Under the pieces are notes generated by a model. It worked only from the letters and a program-made list of their open reading frames with translations, was not told where the DNA came from and ran no database searches. Source: Pararobbsia silviterrae (GTDB lineage Bacteria > Pseudomonadota > Gammaproteobacteria > Burkholderiales > Burkholderiaceae). From it: a stretch of DNA of 64,000 nucleotides. The position numbers were made by a program, and so were the translations under genes. Shown piece after piece: positions 36,311 to 44,151 of this stretch. How positions within the stretch are numbered: position 1 is the stretch's first letter; every line of letters starts with the position of its first letter. The stretch lies in contig NZ_RBZU01000001.1 of NCBI RefSeq assembly GCF_003628125.1, positions 901,793 through 965,792 of the forward strand, given 5' to 3'.

Positions 36311-36914
36311 TCGACGCTTCGAATGGTTCGGCGAAATCAGCCTCGTCGTTCCATCTCCGCGTCGGGCGAACGCGTTCGCTCCGATTCTCGCGGGTCGAGC
36401 CGGCGTTTCTACACAGCTTCGGCCAGTAAGCGACTGCTCGCCGACACGCTGCCTTTAGGACGGAGACGCACCGACTGCGATTGCGGTCCGTGCACGCAAT
36501 CCGGTAACGTCATCTCCAACACCGAATCTCCAATTAGACGAGATGGGGGCGTGGCTAATGATCCGGCAGGCGCGCGTTACCGCGGTCTCGGAACCGCGAC
36601 GCGAAAATGGACTTAAAAACACTGGATTGCTGATGGACGTCAGTGGACCCGGCAAGCGCGTAGCGGACCGAAAAGACGCCCATCATCCCAATTTACCGAC
36701 TCTTCAACGTTTCTCCGTAGACGCCAATGGACCTCCACAGACGCACGCGAACAAGCCGCCAATGCATCAAATCGATGGTCAGAAAAATGTACGTATCGGG
36801 GCTGAAATCTGGCGAATTTTTTGAGTATCGGCAAAGCCCAATCTTCAAAAATTCATTGAACGTCAAGAACTTAGGGGACTTCCCAAAGTCGCGCAACAGG
36901 TGTGGAGATTCACT
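36311..36914. other. Gene-poor stretch between the IS remnant and tRNA-Gly
   Basis: About 600 bp with no convincing gene on either strand. The first ~130 bp look like the decayed distal end of the IS1182 element (FLHSFGQ/FYTAS-like codons). The last ~150 bp are relatively AT-rich. The open frames here (93 residues at 36543; 67 residues at 36693 on the minus strand) have no recognisable features or ribosome sites. I looked for a copy of the tRNA 3' end as an attachment repeat near 23.6-25.9 kb and did not find one. Confidence 0.6.
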
Positions 36915-36989
36915 TGGAGCGGGCGATGGGAGTCGAACCCACGTCTCTAGCTTGGGAAGCTAGGGTAATAGCCGTTATACGACGCCCGC
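36915..36989 (-). tRNA. tRNA-Gly (anticodon CCC)
   Basis: On the minus strand this folds as a complete tRNA: acceptor GCGGGCG pairing with CGCCCGC, anticodon arm CTAGC-TTCCCAA-GCTAG, T arm with GGTTCGACTCC, and an encoded 3' CCA (75 nt in all). The loop TTCCCAA gives anticodon CCC, reading GGG. Its 3' end faces the accessory island, the usual geometry for tRNA-targeting integrases. A TAGAAT -10 box lies at 37000-37005. Confidence 0.95.
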
Positions 36990-36999
36990 GAAGACCGCG

Positions 37000-37028
37000 A
37001 TTCTACCGAGAATCAGATCGCTTGGCGA
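37000..37028 (-). promoter_or_regulatory. Promoter of tRNA-Gly
   Basis: On the minus strand, TAGAAT (37000-37005) is preceded at 17 bp by TCGCCA (37023-37028, 4 of 6 matches to TTGACA) and followed by a GC-rich discriminator (CGCGG), as expected for a stringently controlled stable RNA promoter. Confidence 0.65.
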
Positions 37029-37169
37029 GCCCGGTTCCGACAGCCATAGCGCGACACCGCACAGTCCCCGCCCGCACAAGTGCCTAGCATGCCCCTTGCG
37101 GCACCGTGGCCCTCTCTTCCCGCTCGCGTCGGGTGCAATCCCGCATGTCGGCCGCCGCATGGAGACCTC

Positions 37170-38279
37170 ATGAGAATCGTCCACCTCGCGAATCATTGTC
37201 AGCTGATCGGCAACGGGATCGTCAACATGATGGTCGACCTCGCCTGCTCGCAAGCGGATGCCGGTCATGACGTCGTCGTTGCGACCTCGGGCGGCAGATA
37301 TGAACCGCTGCTCGCCGCCCACGGCGTGCGTCACGTCGTCCTCGAACAATCGCGCGATCCGTGGCGGACCCCCGCGATGGTTCTGGGCTTCAACCGACTC
37401 CTGCGCGACGTCGACCCCGACGTCGTCCACGCGCACATGATGACCGGCGCGATCATCGCGCGCTTCGGCACCTGGCGCCGCCGCTATGCGCTCGTCACGA
37501 CGGTCCATAACGAATTTCAGAAAAGCGCGAGTCTCATGCGTTACGGCGACCGCGTCGTCGCGGTTACTCAGGCGGTCGAAAAGGCGATGATCGGCCGCGG
37601 CATCCGCGCGGATCGCATCTGCACGGTCCTCAACGGCACCGTCGGCACACCGCGCCGCGCGCAGGCCTCGACCGCCGACCCGCTGCGCTTAAGCCGCCCG
37701 TCGATCACGACGGTCGCCGGCATGTACGAGCGCAAGGGCATTCAGGATCTGCTGCGCGCGTTCGCTTCGCTGCGCGCGACGCACCCCGACGCGACGCTCT
37801 ATCTCGTCGGCGACGGCCCCGATCGCGCCGATATGGAAGCGCTCGCCGCCGAACTCGGTCTTGAAGGCTGGGCGCATTTCGCGGGCTTCGATACGAATCC
37901 GGTCCGCTGGCTTGCCGAAACGGATGTCTTCGTGCTCGCCTCGCACAAGGAACCCGGCGGGCTCGTGCTCTCCGAAGCGCGTGAGGCGGGCTGCGCGATC
38001 GTCGCGACCGACGTCGACGGCAACCCCGAAATGCTCGACCGCGGCGAGGCGGGCTGGCTCGTGCCCGCGCGCGCGCCCGACGCGCTCGCCGCCGCGATCG
38101 GCAGCCTGCTCGGCGATGCCGCGCTGCGCGCCGACTACGCCGCGCGCGCGCGCCGCAACCTCGACAAATTCACGGTTCAGCGCGTCGCAAACGACTATAT
38201 GGCCGTCTATGCGACGGCGCTCGACGTCTTCAGGCAGACACATGGACGCCGTCCGCGCACCGCGCTGAGGTCGAGCTAG
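37170..38279 (+). CDS. GT4-family glycosyltransferase
   Basis: A 369-residue GT-B glycosyltransferase. N-terminus MRIVHLANHCQLIGNGIVNMMVDLACSQADAGHDVVVAT; C-terminal donor domain with VAGMYERKGIQDLLRAFASL, LYLVGDGPDRADMEALA and the E-x7-E-type EPGGLVLSEAREAGCAIVATDVDGNPEML. It should transfer a sugar from a nucleotide donor at the cytoplasmic membrane. ATG at 37170 has GGAG upstream. It stands alone next to the tRNA and 4 kb from the EPS polymerase gene. Its last 27 codons are the first copy of an 89-bp tandem repeat. Confidence 0.9.
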   Translation: MRIVHLANHCQLIGNGIVNMMVDLACSQADAGHDVVVATSGGRYEPLLAAHGVRHVVLEQSRDPWRTPAMVLGFNRLLRDVDPDVVHAHMMTGAIIARFGTWRRRYALVTTVHNEFQKSASLMRYGDRVVAVTQAVEKAMIGRGIRADRICTVLNGTVGTPRRAQASTADPLRLSRPSITTVAGMYERKGIQDLLRAFASLRATHPDATLYLVGDGPDRADMEALAAELGLEGWAHFAGFDTNPVRWLAETDVFVLASHKEPGGLVLSEAREAGCAIVATDVDGNPEMLDRGEAGWLVPARAPDALAAAIGSLLGDAALRADYAARARRNLDKFTVQRVANDYMAVYATALDVFRQTHGRRPRTALRSS

Positions 38280-38460
38280 AGACGATCATGGCCGTCTATG
38301 CGACGGCGCCCGACGTCTTCAGGCAGACACATGGACGCCGTCCGCGTACCGCGCTGAGGTCGAGCTAGAAACGATCATGGCCGTCTATGCGACGGCGCCC
38401 GACGTCTGCAGGCAGACGCATCGATGCCGTCCGCGTGCCGCGCTGCGGCCGAGTTGGACG
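38199..38460. repeat. 89-bp tandem repeat, three copies, derived from the GT4 3' end
   Basis: Copies start at ATGGCCGTCTATGCGACG at 38199, 38288 and 38377, period exactly 89 bp. Copies 1 and 2 differ at only three positions; copy 3 is more diverged and its last bases decay near 38460. Copy 1 is the coding 3' end of the glycosyltransferase, including the stop codon; copies 2 and 3 are non-coding. The array ends six bases before the convergent lrgB-like stop. Confidence 0.95.
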
Positions 38461-38465
38461 CGTCG

Positions 38466-39146
38466 CTATGCGAACAGCCGGCCGAGCAGCGGCGCGATCA
38501 GCACCATCAGCACACCCGAGAACATCATGACGAGGCTCGCGATGACGCCTTCGCGCTCGCCGATCTGACGCGCCTTCGCCGTGCCGAACGCATGCGACGA
38601 CGCGCCGAACACGGCCCCGCGCGCAACGCGCGTGCGCAGCGGCAGCCACGCGAGCACGCATTCGCCCGCGATCATGCCGACCATGCCCGTCACGATCACG
38701 AAGATCGCGACAAGGTCGGTCGTGCCGCCGATATGCGGCGACACCGCGAGCGCGAACGGCGTCGAGATCGAGCGCGCGAGCATGCTGTGCGTGATTTCAG
38801 GACTCTGCAGCAAGAGCCGCGAGAGCGCGAACGAACTCGCGATGGCCGTCGTGCACCCGGCGAGCGTGCCGCCCGCGAGCGCACGCCAGTGACGCGCGAC
38901 GATACGCCGGTTCTCATAGATCGGAATCGCGAAGGCGACGGTCGCCGGACCGATCATCCAGACGAGGCCGCGCGTGCCCGCCAGATACGTCGAATACGGA
39001 ATATGCGCGAGCAACAGCACGGCGATCAGAACCGCGGGCGTCGCAATCGCGGGCGACAGGTAAGGGCGCGGATAGGCCGCATGCACGCGGCGATTGATCG
39101 CATACAGCACGATCGTCAACACGAAGAGTCCCGTGGTCAGTGTCAT
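38466..39146 (-). CDS. LrgB/CidB-family membrane protein
   Basis: A 226-residue integral membrane protein with about six hydrophobic segments and the LrgB signature (SISTPFALAVSPHIGGTTDLVAIFVIVTGMVGMIAGE; GAVFGASSHAFGTAKARQIGEREGVIASLVMM). It partners with the LrgA/CidA-like protein encoded four bases upstream. These pairs affect murein hydrolase activity, autolysis or export of small metabolites; the exact role is disputed. It is controlled in all likelihood by the divergent LysR gene. Confidence 0.93.
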   Translation of the reverse strand: MTLTTGLFVLTIVLYAINRRVHAAYPRPYLSPAIATPAVLIAVLLLAHIPYSTYLAGTRGLVWMIGPATVAFAIPIYENRRIVARHWRALAGGTLAGCTTAIASSFALSRLLLQSPEITHSMLARSISTPFALAVSPHIGGTTDLVAIFVIVTGMVGMIAGECVLAWLPLRTRVARGAVFGASSHAFGTAKARQIGEREGVIASLVMMFSGVLMVLIAPLLGRLFA

Positions 39147-39150
39147 CGCC

Positions 39151-39726
39151 TCACCCCTTCGACGTGGCGGTCTGCGTCATGCGCGCGATCCGCTGGCTTC
39201 GCGCGGCCGCGAAACGGCGCGCGCGACGGCGTGTCTCGATGCGCGTGACCGATTCGACGACGAGGCCGGTCACGACCATCACCGCGACCGTACCCGCGAC
39301 GATGATGATCATCAGTTGCAGCCCGTCATGCCGGAGCAGATGTCCGTATTCGATGATCGACACGACCGCCGGCACGAAAAACAGCAGCAACTCCGCGAGC
39401 ATCCATCGCGCGCCCGCCGCGATCCCGTCGACAGGCACGCGACCGGTCAACAGCAGGGCAAGCAGCAGAATCAAACCGACGACGCCCGCCGAAACCGGCA
39501 GATGACATCGCGCGACCAGCCACGACGCGATCCACCAGACGCCGCTGAGCGCGGCGACGCCCGCCGCGATCCGGACGTAGCGGCTAAGATGTCGCGTCGT
39601 CGTGCCGTGCGCCGCCGACGTATCGGCGGGCAGGTCGGGCCGGCGCATGACATGGGGCGCGCGGGTCGCTTGAGTCGCTTGAGTCGCGTCGGTCGTAGCG
39701 GGGGCGTTCATGATGAGGACGGCCAT
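39151..39726 (-). CDS. LrgA/CidA-family membrane protein
   Basis: A 191-residue holin-like membrane protein. The first ~45 residues are a variable hydrophilic extension; then four hydrophobic segments with LPVSAGVVGLILLLALLLTGRVPVDGIAAGARWMLAELLLFFVPAVVSIIEY, the LrgA/CidA core (in many members LPVPGSVIGLLLLF...G..LL..M.L.F.P..VG). It is the first gene of the lrgA-lrgB operon. ATG 39726 is used; 39711 (MNAPA) is an alternative. It is divergent from a LysR regulator. Confidence 0.92.
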   Translation of the reverse strand: MAVLIMNAPATTDATQATQATRAPHVMRRPDLPADTSAAHGTTTRHLSRYVRIAAGVAALSGVWWIASWLVARCHLPVSAGVVGLILLLALLLTGRVPVDGIAAGARWMLAELLLFFVPAVVSIIEYGHLLRHDGLQLMIIIVAGTVAVMVVTGLVVESVTRIETRRRARRFAAARSQRIARMTQTATSKG

Positions 39727-39743
39727 GCGGTCGGATGAAGGCT

Positions 39744-39760
39744 CCGATTCTAAGAATCGG
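39744..39760. promoter_or_regulatory. Palindrome in the lrgA-lysR intergenic region
   Basis: CCGATTCT-A-AGAATCGG is a perfect 8-bp dyad with a single central base, located between the divergent lrgA (39726) and lysR (39828) starts. The position and symmetry fit a LysR-type operator (ATTC/GAAT core). Confidence 0.6.
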
Positions 39761-39827
39761 GCGTCGCGCGTCCCAATGACATTTTTTTACCGCGCCATTC
39801 CATTTCTCTATCTTTTTGTCGATCGCC

Positions 39828-40718
39828 GTGGATATTCGAGCGCTCCGCTATTTCGTCGAGGTCGTCCGACGCCAGGGTTTCACCGCCGCGGCCGACGCGC
39901 TGTTCGTCACGCAACCGACGATCAGCAAGATGGTTCGCCAGATCGAAGAGGAGGTCGGCACGCCTTTGCTCGTGCGTGACGGACGCACCGTGGCGCCGAC
40001 CGAAACGGGCCGCATCGTCTATCAGCGCGGACTCGAGATGCTCGAACTCCAGGCGCGGCTCGAAGCGGAGCTCGCGGAAGCCAGCAGCGGCATGCGCGGC
40101 GAACTCGCGATCAGCGTGCCCCCGCTTGCCAGCATGTTGCTGACGCCCGTGCTCGCCGAATTCCACCGGCTGCATCCGGGCGTCCGACTCAAGCTGTTCG
40201 AGCGCGGCAGCCTGCGCGGACTCGAGGATCTGCGCGAAAACCGCTTCGAGATCGCCGGACTCATGATGCCCGTCGATCGCGCCGAACTCGCGTCGGTGCC
40301 GCTTGCGCGCTCGCCGTTGCGGCTCGTGACGCCGGCGGGCGGACCTTGGCAGGGCCGCGAGACTGTCTCGTTCGCCGAACTCTCGCAGGCTTCGTTCGTG
40401 ATGTACGGCGAAGGCTTCAGTCTCAACGATCTCGTCACGGCCGCCTGCGCGCGTCATGGGTTCACGCCGCGTGTATCGGGGCAGAGTACCGACTGGAACA
40501 TGCTCGCGAGAATGGTCGAGATCGGCGTCGGCGTGGCAGTCTTGCCGGACCTCTTCTGCGCGCAACTCGATCGCGATCAGGTCGATGTCGTCGCGTTCGC
40601 CGAACCCGATCTCGTCTGGGACATGGCGATGTGCTGGCGGCGCAATGCGCACCTGTCGAGCGCGGCCCGCGCATGGATCCATCTCGCCGAGACCATGCTG
40701 GGTCCGCGCAATCCATGA
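39828..40718 (+). CDS. LysR-type regulator (CidR-like)
   Basis: A 296-residue LysR regulator. Starting from GTG 39828 it reads MDIRALRYFVEVVRRQGFTAAADALFVTQPTISKMVRQIEEEVGTPLLVRDGRTVAPTETG, a standard winged helix N-terminus; the TTG at 39816 is a less likely start. The C-terminal part is the substrate-binding-like effector domain. It is divergent from lrgA-lrgB, the arrangement of CidR with cidAB; CidR responds to acetate or overflow metabolism in other bacteria. It probably regulates this pair through the 39744 palindrome. Confidence 0.92.
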   Translation: MDIRALRYFVEVVRRQGFTAAADALFVTQPTISKMVRQIEEEVGTPLLVRDGRTVAPTETGRIVYQRGLEMLELQARLEAELAEASSGMRGELAISVPPLASMLLTPVLAEFHRLHPGVRLKLFERGSLRGLEDLRENRFEIAGLMMPVDRAELASVPLARSPLRLVTPAGGPWQGRETVSFAELSQASFVMYGEGFSLNDLVTAACARHGFTPRVSGQSTDWNMLARMVEIGVGVAVLPDLFCAQLDRDQVDVVAFAEPDLVWDMAMCWRRNAHLSSAARAWIHLAETMLGPRNP

Positions 40719-40754
40719 TCCGGGCGGTGCGCGCGAACGCGGGCGACCGGCTAT

Positions 40755-40783
40755 CGATATGTGCGGCAGAAGCGCACATATCG
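40755..40783. terminator. Hairpin between convergent lysR and PilZ genes
   Basis: CGATATGTGCG and CGCACATATCG form a perfect 11-bp stem with a 7-base loop (GCAGAAG). A second, 7-bp stem (GTTTAGC / GCTAAAC) at 40795-40816 reaches into the PilZ stop codon. Neither has a T-tract, but the place between two convergent genes suggests a transcription stop. Confidence 0.55.
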
Positions 40784-40810
40784 GATGAGGTGGCGTTTAG
40801 CCATGTGCCG

Positions 40811-41779
40811 CTAAACACGGCTCGCCGACTGCGCGACGAATTCATCGAGCGTCGTGCGTAGATCGGCGGGCACGTCGGCGAATTCGATCCCGTAAGTCGC
40901 GATCGCCGTGTGCGGATCGACGCTTTGCCGGCGCACGACGGCGGCCACGCGCACGGGCACGGCGTCCGCGTCGAGGCGCGGCAGATTGAAGGCGACGGTC
41001 ACGGGCGTGCCGATCGCGATGCGCAGATTCGGCGTACGGATGCCCGCGCTCATCGTGCTGAGATTCGTGATCGTGCCCGTCGTCGATTCGCGCGCATGCA
41101 TGCCCGGATGCATGATCACGGATTCGAGCGACACCGCCGCGCGGAGCGTGCGGCGCGGCGGCCGCTCGTAGAGCTCAGTCGGAAACGACAGATGCAGATA
41201 GCGGAACGGCTGGCTGAAGCGGCTCACGACCGATGTTCCGAACGTATAGATCTGCCGTCCGTCGAACACCGTCGCGTGAAACGCGCGTCCGGGCTGCATC
41301 GCGATCCAGTCGTGTTCGAGCGTCGCGCTCGTGACCATCAGGCAGGTCTCGTCGATGACGCCGAGCAGCGACAAGCGGCAACTGACGTTCGGGCCGTTCG
41401 CGCCGTCGGTGATATGCATGAAATCGAGCCAGCGGCTGAACAAGGCCTTGGGCGTCGTCGCCGAGCGAATGTCGCGTCCGCGACGTGCCGTGTCGTTCGC
41501 GCCCGCATGCGCGCGTTGACCGGGCGCCGTGCCGTCGGCCACGTCCTGCGCGTCGCCGGGCGCGGATACGAGCGCGGTGCTCGGCGTCGGGCCCGACGAG
41601 TCGTCGCCCGACGATGCGAGGCTCAGCTTGTAGACGCCGAGTCGCATGAGCTTGTCGTAAAGCGCGGCGCTGACGATATTGCCCTGCGACAGCAGCAACG
41701 TCCTGTCGCGGTCGAAGACCGAATAACGCAGCGGCTTTCCGAGTTCGATGTCCGACGCGGATAGATCGGTAAGGATCAT
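40811..41779 (-). CDS. PilZ-domain protein (YcgR-like), probable c-di-GMP effector
   Basis: A 322-residue soluble protein. Residues ~108-205 resemble the YcgR-type N-terminal domain (SCRLSLLGVIDETCLMVTSATLEHDWIAMQPGRAFHATVFDGRQIYTFGTSVV); ~206-315 form a PilZ domain with Arg209-x3-Arg213 and Asn239-Leu-Ser241. The usual third element, [D/N]xSxxG, is altered: Ser244 stands where Gly is expected, with Gly at 246. PilZ proteins bind c-di-GMP and control motility or polysaccharide production, which fits the divergent Wzy gene. ATG at 41779 was chosen because TGGACC lies upstream. Confidence 0.82.
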   Translation of the reverse strand: MILTDLSASDIELGKPLRYSVFDRDRTLLLSQGNIVSAALYDKLMRLGVYKLSLASSGDDSSGPTPSTALVSAPGDAQDVADGTAPGQRAHAGANDTARRGRDIRSATTPKALFSRWLDFMHITDGANGPNVSCRLSLLGVIDETCLMVTSATLEHDWIAMQPGRAFHATVFDGRQIYTFGTSVVSRFSQPFRYLHLSFPTELYERPPRRTLRAAVSLESVIMHPGMHARESTTGTITNLSTMSAGIRTPNLRIAIGTPVTVAFNLPRLDADAVPVRVAAVVRRQSVDPHTAIATYGIEFADVPADLRTTLDEFVAQSASRV

Positions 41780-42140
41780 GAAAGGTCCATCACGGTCAGT
41801 CAATTCAGCCCAGTGGGTTCTGGCGGATGCGGTCAGGTTCGTGCCTATCGGCCCGCGGCGACGTTCGCGGACCGTCGTGGACGCCGGGGCGATGGTACAG
41901 ACCCCGCGCGACAGTATAAGAACGCGTGTTTGAATTCAAAACGCTGAATAACGCGGATCCGGATTTCCAGAATCCGCCGAATGGACTCGGTTCGCGCGGA
42001 TCGATCCGCCAAGATCGCATCGGATTCCGACAGCCCGCGCGAAGGCATATCAACCCGCATCTCCCTGGCGGTATGCTCGGCTCACGCGGCAGGCTGTCTC
42101 GCGCAGCCTGTCTTTGCCATTTCGCAACGAGGACTCCGGT
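41780..42140. promoter_or_regulatory. Intergenic region between the PilZ gene and the Wzy-like gene
   Basis: 361 bp without a gene, divergent promoters expected. A 12-bp perfect palindrome TTTGAATTCAAA is at 41929-41940, and a possible plus-strand -10 element TATAAG is at 41915-41920. I see no confident -35 box. The palindrome could be an operator for EPS control. Confidence 0.4.
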
Positions 42141-43382
42141 ATGACACTCGTGCGCCGCGCGCTCGACGACTTTCGAGCCAATCCCTTCGCTCACGGCGCG
42201 ATTCTGATGCTGCCGTTGATCCAGTTCGGCCTCAACTATTTCGTCTCGGTCGAGGCCGTGCTGTGCATCGCGATCATCTACTTCACGCGCCTGAAGATTC
42301 AGGCCCTGCCGACCGCCGTCACGGTGATCGCGGTGAGCCTCAGCCTGCTCTGGGCGTCGGTTTTTCTGCCCGATGCGCCGATGCTGCCGCGCGAACTGCG
42401 GCTCGGCGTCGATCTGATGCTGCTGTTCTGGCTCATCGCCGGCTCGGCGCGTCACGACGTCACGCGCTTCAACGGCAACTGGGCGTTGATCATGCTGCTC
42501 GGGCTCGCCTTGCTCACCTTCGCGCAGGCGATCGGCGGCCACAAGGGCATTTCGCTCTACATGCCGAAGAAACTCTACGTGAACCAGGATGACGGCATGC
42601 TCGCCGATGCCTGGGTCAAACAGGCGCGTGATCACGGCTATGACTTCAGCATCCGGCCGACGGGCTTCTATTCCGAACCGTCGTATCTCGGCGGCGTGAG
42701 CCTGCTGTTGAATTTCATCTGCCTGCACACGCTCGAAGGACGTCGCCGGATGGTCGCGAGCGTCGTGGCCATCGCGATCTGCGCGGCCGCGCAGACCTTT
42801 TATGGCGCGATCGCGAACGTCGCGATCGCCGCCGCGTATCACCATCGCCGCATCGACAAGATGTTCGTGATCACCGTCGCGATCCTCGCGCTGTCGCTGC
42901 TTGCGCTGCCGCTGTTCGCGGCGGAACCGGGACGGATCGAAAAGATCCTGTCGGGGCAGGACGTGTCGACGGGGCTGCGCGTCACGCAGCCGTTCGAATT
43001 GCTCGGCTACGTGCTCGCGCATGAACCCTTCGGCATCCCGCAGACGATCGCGAAGGATTACTTCGAGCACCGCAATCTGATCGTCCGGTTCGAGGACGTG
43101 CCATTCCACAACGGCGCGCTGAATCTGATCTTCTCGTACGGCTGGCCGGGCTTCATCGTGCTGTTTCTGTTGTTGCTCGCGACGGGCAGCCCGATCTGCG
43201 CGTTGTTCATGGTGCTGCTCATGTGTCAGAACGGCGCCTCGCTCGACTTCGACAAGCTGTTCATGCTGACCTTCGCGGTGCAGATCGCCCGCGGCTCGAA
43301 GGCCGCGCATCTCGCGCGTCAGCAGCTCGCGGGCGTCATGCGCCACGGCGCGCGCGTGCGGTCGCCTTCGCTGTCCGCGTAA
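42141..43382 (+). CDS. Wzy-like polysaccharide polymerase / O-antigen ligase-type membrane protein
   Basis: A 413-residue membrane protein with about ten hydrophobic segments and a large periplasmic loop in the middle (YMPKKLYVNQDDGMLADAWVKQARDHGYDFSIRPTGFYSEPSYLGGV). The S-x-P/T-rich loop around RPTGFYSEPSYLG is of the kind seen in Wzy polymerases. GAGGA precedes ATG 42141. In Wzx/Wzy systems it joins repeat units in the periplasm; the matching flippase is encoded at 58046. The primary sequence of this class is poorly conserved, so the assignment relies on topology and context. Confidence 0.75.
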   Translation: MTLVRRALDDFRANPFAHGAILMLPLIQFGLNYFVSVEAVLCIAIIYFTRLKIQALPTAVTVIAVSLSLLWASVFLPDAPMLPRELRLGVDLMLLFWLIAGSARHDVTRFNGNWALIMLLGLALLTFAQAIGGHKGISLYMPKKLYVNQDDGMLADAWVKQARDHGYDFSIRPTGFYSEPSYLGGVSLLLNFICLHTLEGRRRMVASVVAIAICAAAQTFYGAIANVAIAAAYHHRRIDKMFVITVAILALSLLALPLFAAEPGRIEKILSGQDVSTGLRVTQPFELLGYVLAHEPFGIPQTIAKDYFEHRNLIVRFEDVPFHNGALNLIFSYGWPGFIVLFLLLLATGSPICALFMVLLMCQNGASLDFDKLFMLTFAVQIARGSKAAHLARQQLAGVMRHGARVRSPSLSA

Positions 43383-43440
43383 AGCCCGAGCACAAGAGAA
43401 CAAGGCGCGAGACGATCGCGCCGTACTGCGTGACGTCGTG

Positions 43441-43472
43441 CTTCGTCAGGCAGTCGTACTTCGTCAGGCAGT
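43441..43472. repeat. Short direct repeat downstream of the Wzy-like gene
   Basis: CTTCGTCAGGCAGT occurs at 43441-43454 and 43459-43472 (period 18), within a run of imperfect CGTC-rich repeats. No function is evident. Confidence 0.7.
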
Positions 43473-43501
43473 ACGTCGTCACGTAGTCCTTCGTCATAAA
43501 G

Positions 43502-43546
43502 CAACACCCCAAAAGATCGGATCGATGTCCGACTTTTGGGGTGTTG
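43502..43546. terminator. Long hairpin between convergent Wzy-like and gmm genes
   Basis: CAACACCCCAAAAG pairs perfectly with CTTTTGGGGTGTTG (14 bp), and the stem continues with TCGGA/TCCGA after a bulged A. It lies between convergent genes. The A/T part inside the stem (AAAA/TTTT) means neither strand has a classic U-tail after it, but it should stop or block transcription from both sides. Confidence 0.75.
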
Positions 43547-43611
43547 TTCACTCGGCGCTTTTGATTCGACTGCGTGCCGCCGATCCTACCGCCGGCCCGC
43601 GCGTATGCGAT

Positions 43612-44151
43612 TTACGCGGCCGATCGGATCGCCATGCGCGCTACGCGTTCTTGCGTCTGGCTGTCGGCGCGTGCCTCGTCGAAATACGCGCGGCTATTTG
43701 CATGCACGCTCGGATCGGCGACGATCTCGCGCGCGCTGGCCCAGCGATACTCGGCATGTTGTTCGTTCGGCAGCCGTTGCAGATGCAACGCCGCGCGCAT
43801 CCGGTAACCGAGCACGACATAGTGCGTCGAAATGCCGGGCGCGCCGCGGAAGTTGTCTTCGTAGAAGTGTTCATAGACGCCGAGCAAGTGCGCGTCGTCG
43901 CGTCCGAGCGTCGCGATGCCGAGTTCTTCGCGCGCGAGCCGCGCGAACGCGTCGTCGAGGCTTTCGTCCTTGCGAATCCGCCCGCCGGGCACGAACCACG
44001 CGCCTTGAGCGGGACGGTTCACGCGCCGGCCGAGCAGAAAGCGCCCTTGCGCGTCGCTGACGATGAGATCGATCGCGATCAGCGGCGTGTGGTCGACGAC
44101 GCTCAGAAAATCATCCGCGGCAAGTTTGTTGTCCATGTCACGTGCGCCCAT
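43612..44151 (-). CDS. gmm: GDP-mannose mannosyl hydrolase-type NUDIX protein
   Basis: A 179-residue NUDIX-fold enzyme of the Gmm/GDPMH type: the Nudix-like region GGRIRKDESLDDAFARLAREELGI lacks one Glu of the classic REUXEE box, as in GDPMH, and YVVLGYRMR and NEQHAEYRWASAREI are typical of the family. It hydrolyses GDP-mannose (or GDP-fucose) to control sugar-nucleotide supply. GAGGA five bases upstream of ATG 44151 supports this start, which overlaps manC by 14 bases. It is in an operon with manC. Confidence 0.9.
   Translation of the reverse strand: MGARDMDNKLAADDFLSVVDHTPLIAIDLIVSDAQGRFLLGRRVNRPAQGAWFVPGGRIRKDESLDDAFARLAREELGIATLGRDDAHLLGVYEHFYEDNFRGAPGISTHYVVLGYRMRAALHLQRLPNEQHAEYRWASAREIVADPSVHANSRAYFDEARADSQTQERVARMAIRSAA

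Noticed and set aside
36543-36824. A 93-codon open frame before the tRNA
   Set aside because: No ribosome site, no recognisable domain, overlapping alternative frames on both strands; probably non-coding island edge.
36902-37087. A 61-codon frame across tRNA-Gly
   Set aside because: It runs through a complete tRNA gene on the other strand.
38199-38460. CRISPR array
   Set aside because: Only three adjacent 89-bp copies with no spacers, clearly duplicated from the 3' end of the glycosyltransferase gene.
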